Source of the DNA: Sphingomonas sp. R-74633
Lineage (GTDB): Bacteria; Pseudomonadota; Alphaproteobacteria; Sphingomonadales; Sphingomonadaceae
Reading direction: 5' to 3'
DNA: 64,000 bases
Assembly: GCF_013416555.1 (NCBI RefSeq)
Contig: NZ_JACCFG010000001.1
Location: 992,001 to 1,056,000 of the forward strand
The notes beneath the pieces were generated by a model, which was given only the letters and a program-made list of their open reading frames with translations, was not told the DNA's origin and ran no database searches. A program made the translations under genes and the position numbers. Shown one piece after another: positions 63,640 through 64,000 of the stretch (position 1 is its first letter; the number at the start of each line of letters is the position of its first letter).

Positions 63640-64000
63640 TCACATTCCGAACAGCGACCAGAACCCGCGCCAGGCGCGGCCGAAAAAGCCCGCCTCGCCC
63701 ACATCCTTCTCGGCGACCAGCGGCACGGTCTGCGACGGCAGGCCGGGCGAGTCGATGACGAGGTCGGCGATATGGTCGCCCGCCTTGAAGCCGGCCGGAA
63801 CCGGGCCGTTATAGACGATACGGCCCTGCATCTCGGGCGCGGTGCCGGCCGGCACGGTGGCGGTCAGGTCGCGCGGCGCGATCACGCCAACGCTGCTCGC
63901 TGTCCCGCCTTGCACCTGGATCTCACCGACTTTGCGGCCCTTCTTGACGATCGGGCGCGGCTGCCAGGCGCGGAAGCCCCAATTCATGAACTTCACCGAT
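63640..64000 (-). CDS. dacA: D-alanyl-D-alanine carboxypeptidase, C-terminal part (gene runs off the window)
   Basis: Only the last 120 codons are in the window; the 5' part with the SxxK active site lies beyond 64000. The visible region is the beta-rich C-terminal domain of PBP5-type (S11) peptidases: MNWGFRAWQPRPIVKKG, KVGEIQVQGG, GVIAPRDLTATVPAG, MQGRIVYNGPVPAGFKAG, PLVAEKDVGEAGFFGRAW, and ends in FGM. A membrane-anchoring amphipathic end (FFGRAWRGFWSLFGM) is visible. Removes terminal D-Ala from peptidoglycan pentapeptides. Confidence 0.88.
   Translation of the reverse strand, partial: SVKFMNWGFRAWQPRPIVKKGRKVGEIQVQGGTASSVGVIAPRDLTATVPAGTAPEMQGRIVYNGPVPAGFKAGDHIADLVIDSPGLPSQTVPLVAEKDVGEAGFFGRAWRGFWSLFGM

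Noticed and set aside
1..64000. Search by eye for tRNA genes, rRNA, insertion sequences, prophage or CRISPR
   Set aside because: No tRNA-like cloverleaf, transposase, integrase, phage structural gene or spaced repeat array was seen, though short RNA genes could be missed without a computed search.

Overview
The window is about 64 kb of high-GC chromosomal DNA from an alphaproteobacterium, most likely a sphingomonad (Sphingomonas or a close relative). The grounds are the fused ispDF gene, the gene order dusB-ntrB-ntrC-ntrY-ntrX-hfq-hflX typical of Alphaproteobacteria, the block folC-accD-trpA-trpB-trpF with lapA-pyrF nearby, the arrangement purN-purM divergent from DUF2066-hdaA-ppk1-ppx, and an Hfq made of two tandem Sm-like domains. 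This assignment is from recall of gene orders and families; no search was run. Genes are densely packed, and many neighbours overlap by 1-4 bases (ATGA, GTGA, TGATG). I see no rRNA, tRNA, CRISPR array, prophage or insertion sequence.

Layout. 1-13 kb: a secreted barrel-like protein, a PiT phosphate transporter, an NHL beta-propeller protein, an MHS-family transporter, rsmD and rluB (rRNA modification), a single-domain response regulator, a Rieske oxygenase, an AmpG-like transporter co-translated with TPR and DUF2939 proteins. 12-21 kb: folC, accD and trpA-sORF-trpB-trpF, then GNAT, HxlR regulator, SDR and LprI-like genes, then pyrF and lapA. 21-26 kb: patatin-like phospholipase, an endonuclease/exonuclease/phosphatase family enzyme, purN-purM. 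26-37 kb: DUF2066, hdaA, ppk1, ppx, a serine hydrolase, a peptidase inhibitor, rnd and aspS. 37-47 kb: sdaA, an MddA-like methyltransferase, a D-lactate dehydrogenase-like enzyme, a PPK2, carbonic anhydrase, lipA with a COQ10-like gene, cinA/pncC and ispDF. 47-57 kb: the nitrogen two-component cluster with hfq and hflX. 57-64 kb: mazG, an aspartic protease, MBL hydrolase, tatD, metG, holB and the 3' part of dacA.

Functionally this is mainly a housekeeping backbone: tryptophan, purine, pyrimidine, folate, isoprenoid, lipoate and fatty-acid precursor synthesis, tRNA charging, rRNA/tRNA modification, replication (holB, hdaA), polyphosphate turnover (ppk1, ppx, ppk2, with PiT supplying phosphate) and nitrogen signalling (NtrBC, NtrYX). 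Accessory genes are few and scattered.

The most notable points are the double-domain Hfq, a 54-codon membrane micro-ORF translationally coupled on both sides between trpB and trpA, at least two families of paired inverted GC-rich palindromes lying between genes, an 85-bp antiparallel overlap of two genes, 25-residue repeats in the RluB tail, and a dacA-holB junction where a palindromic element sits at the place tmk often occupies in relatives. I found no clear new multi-gene system.
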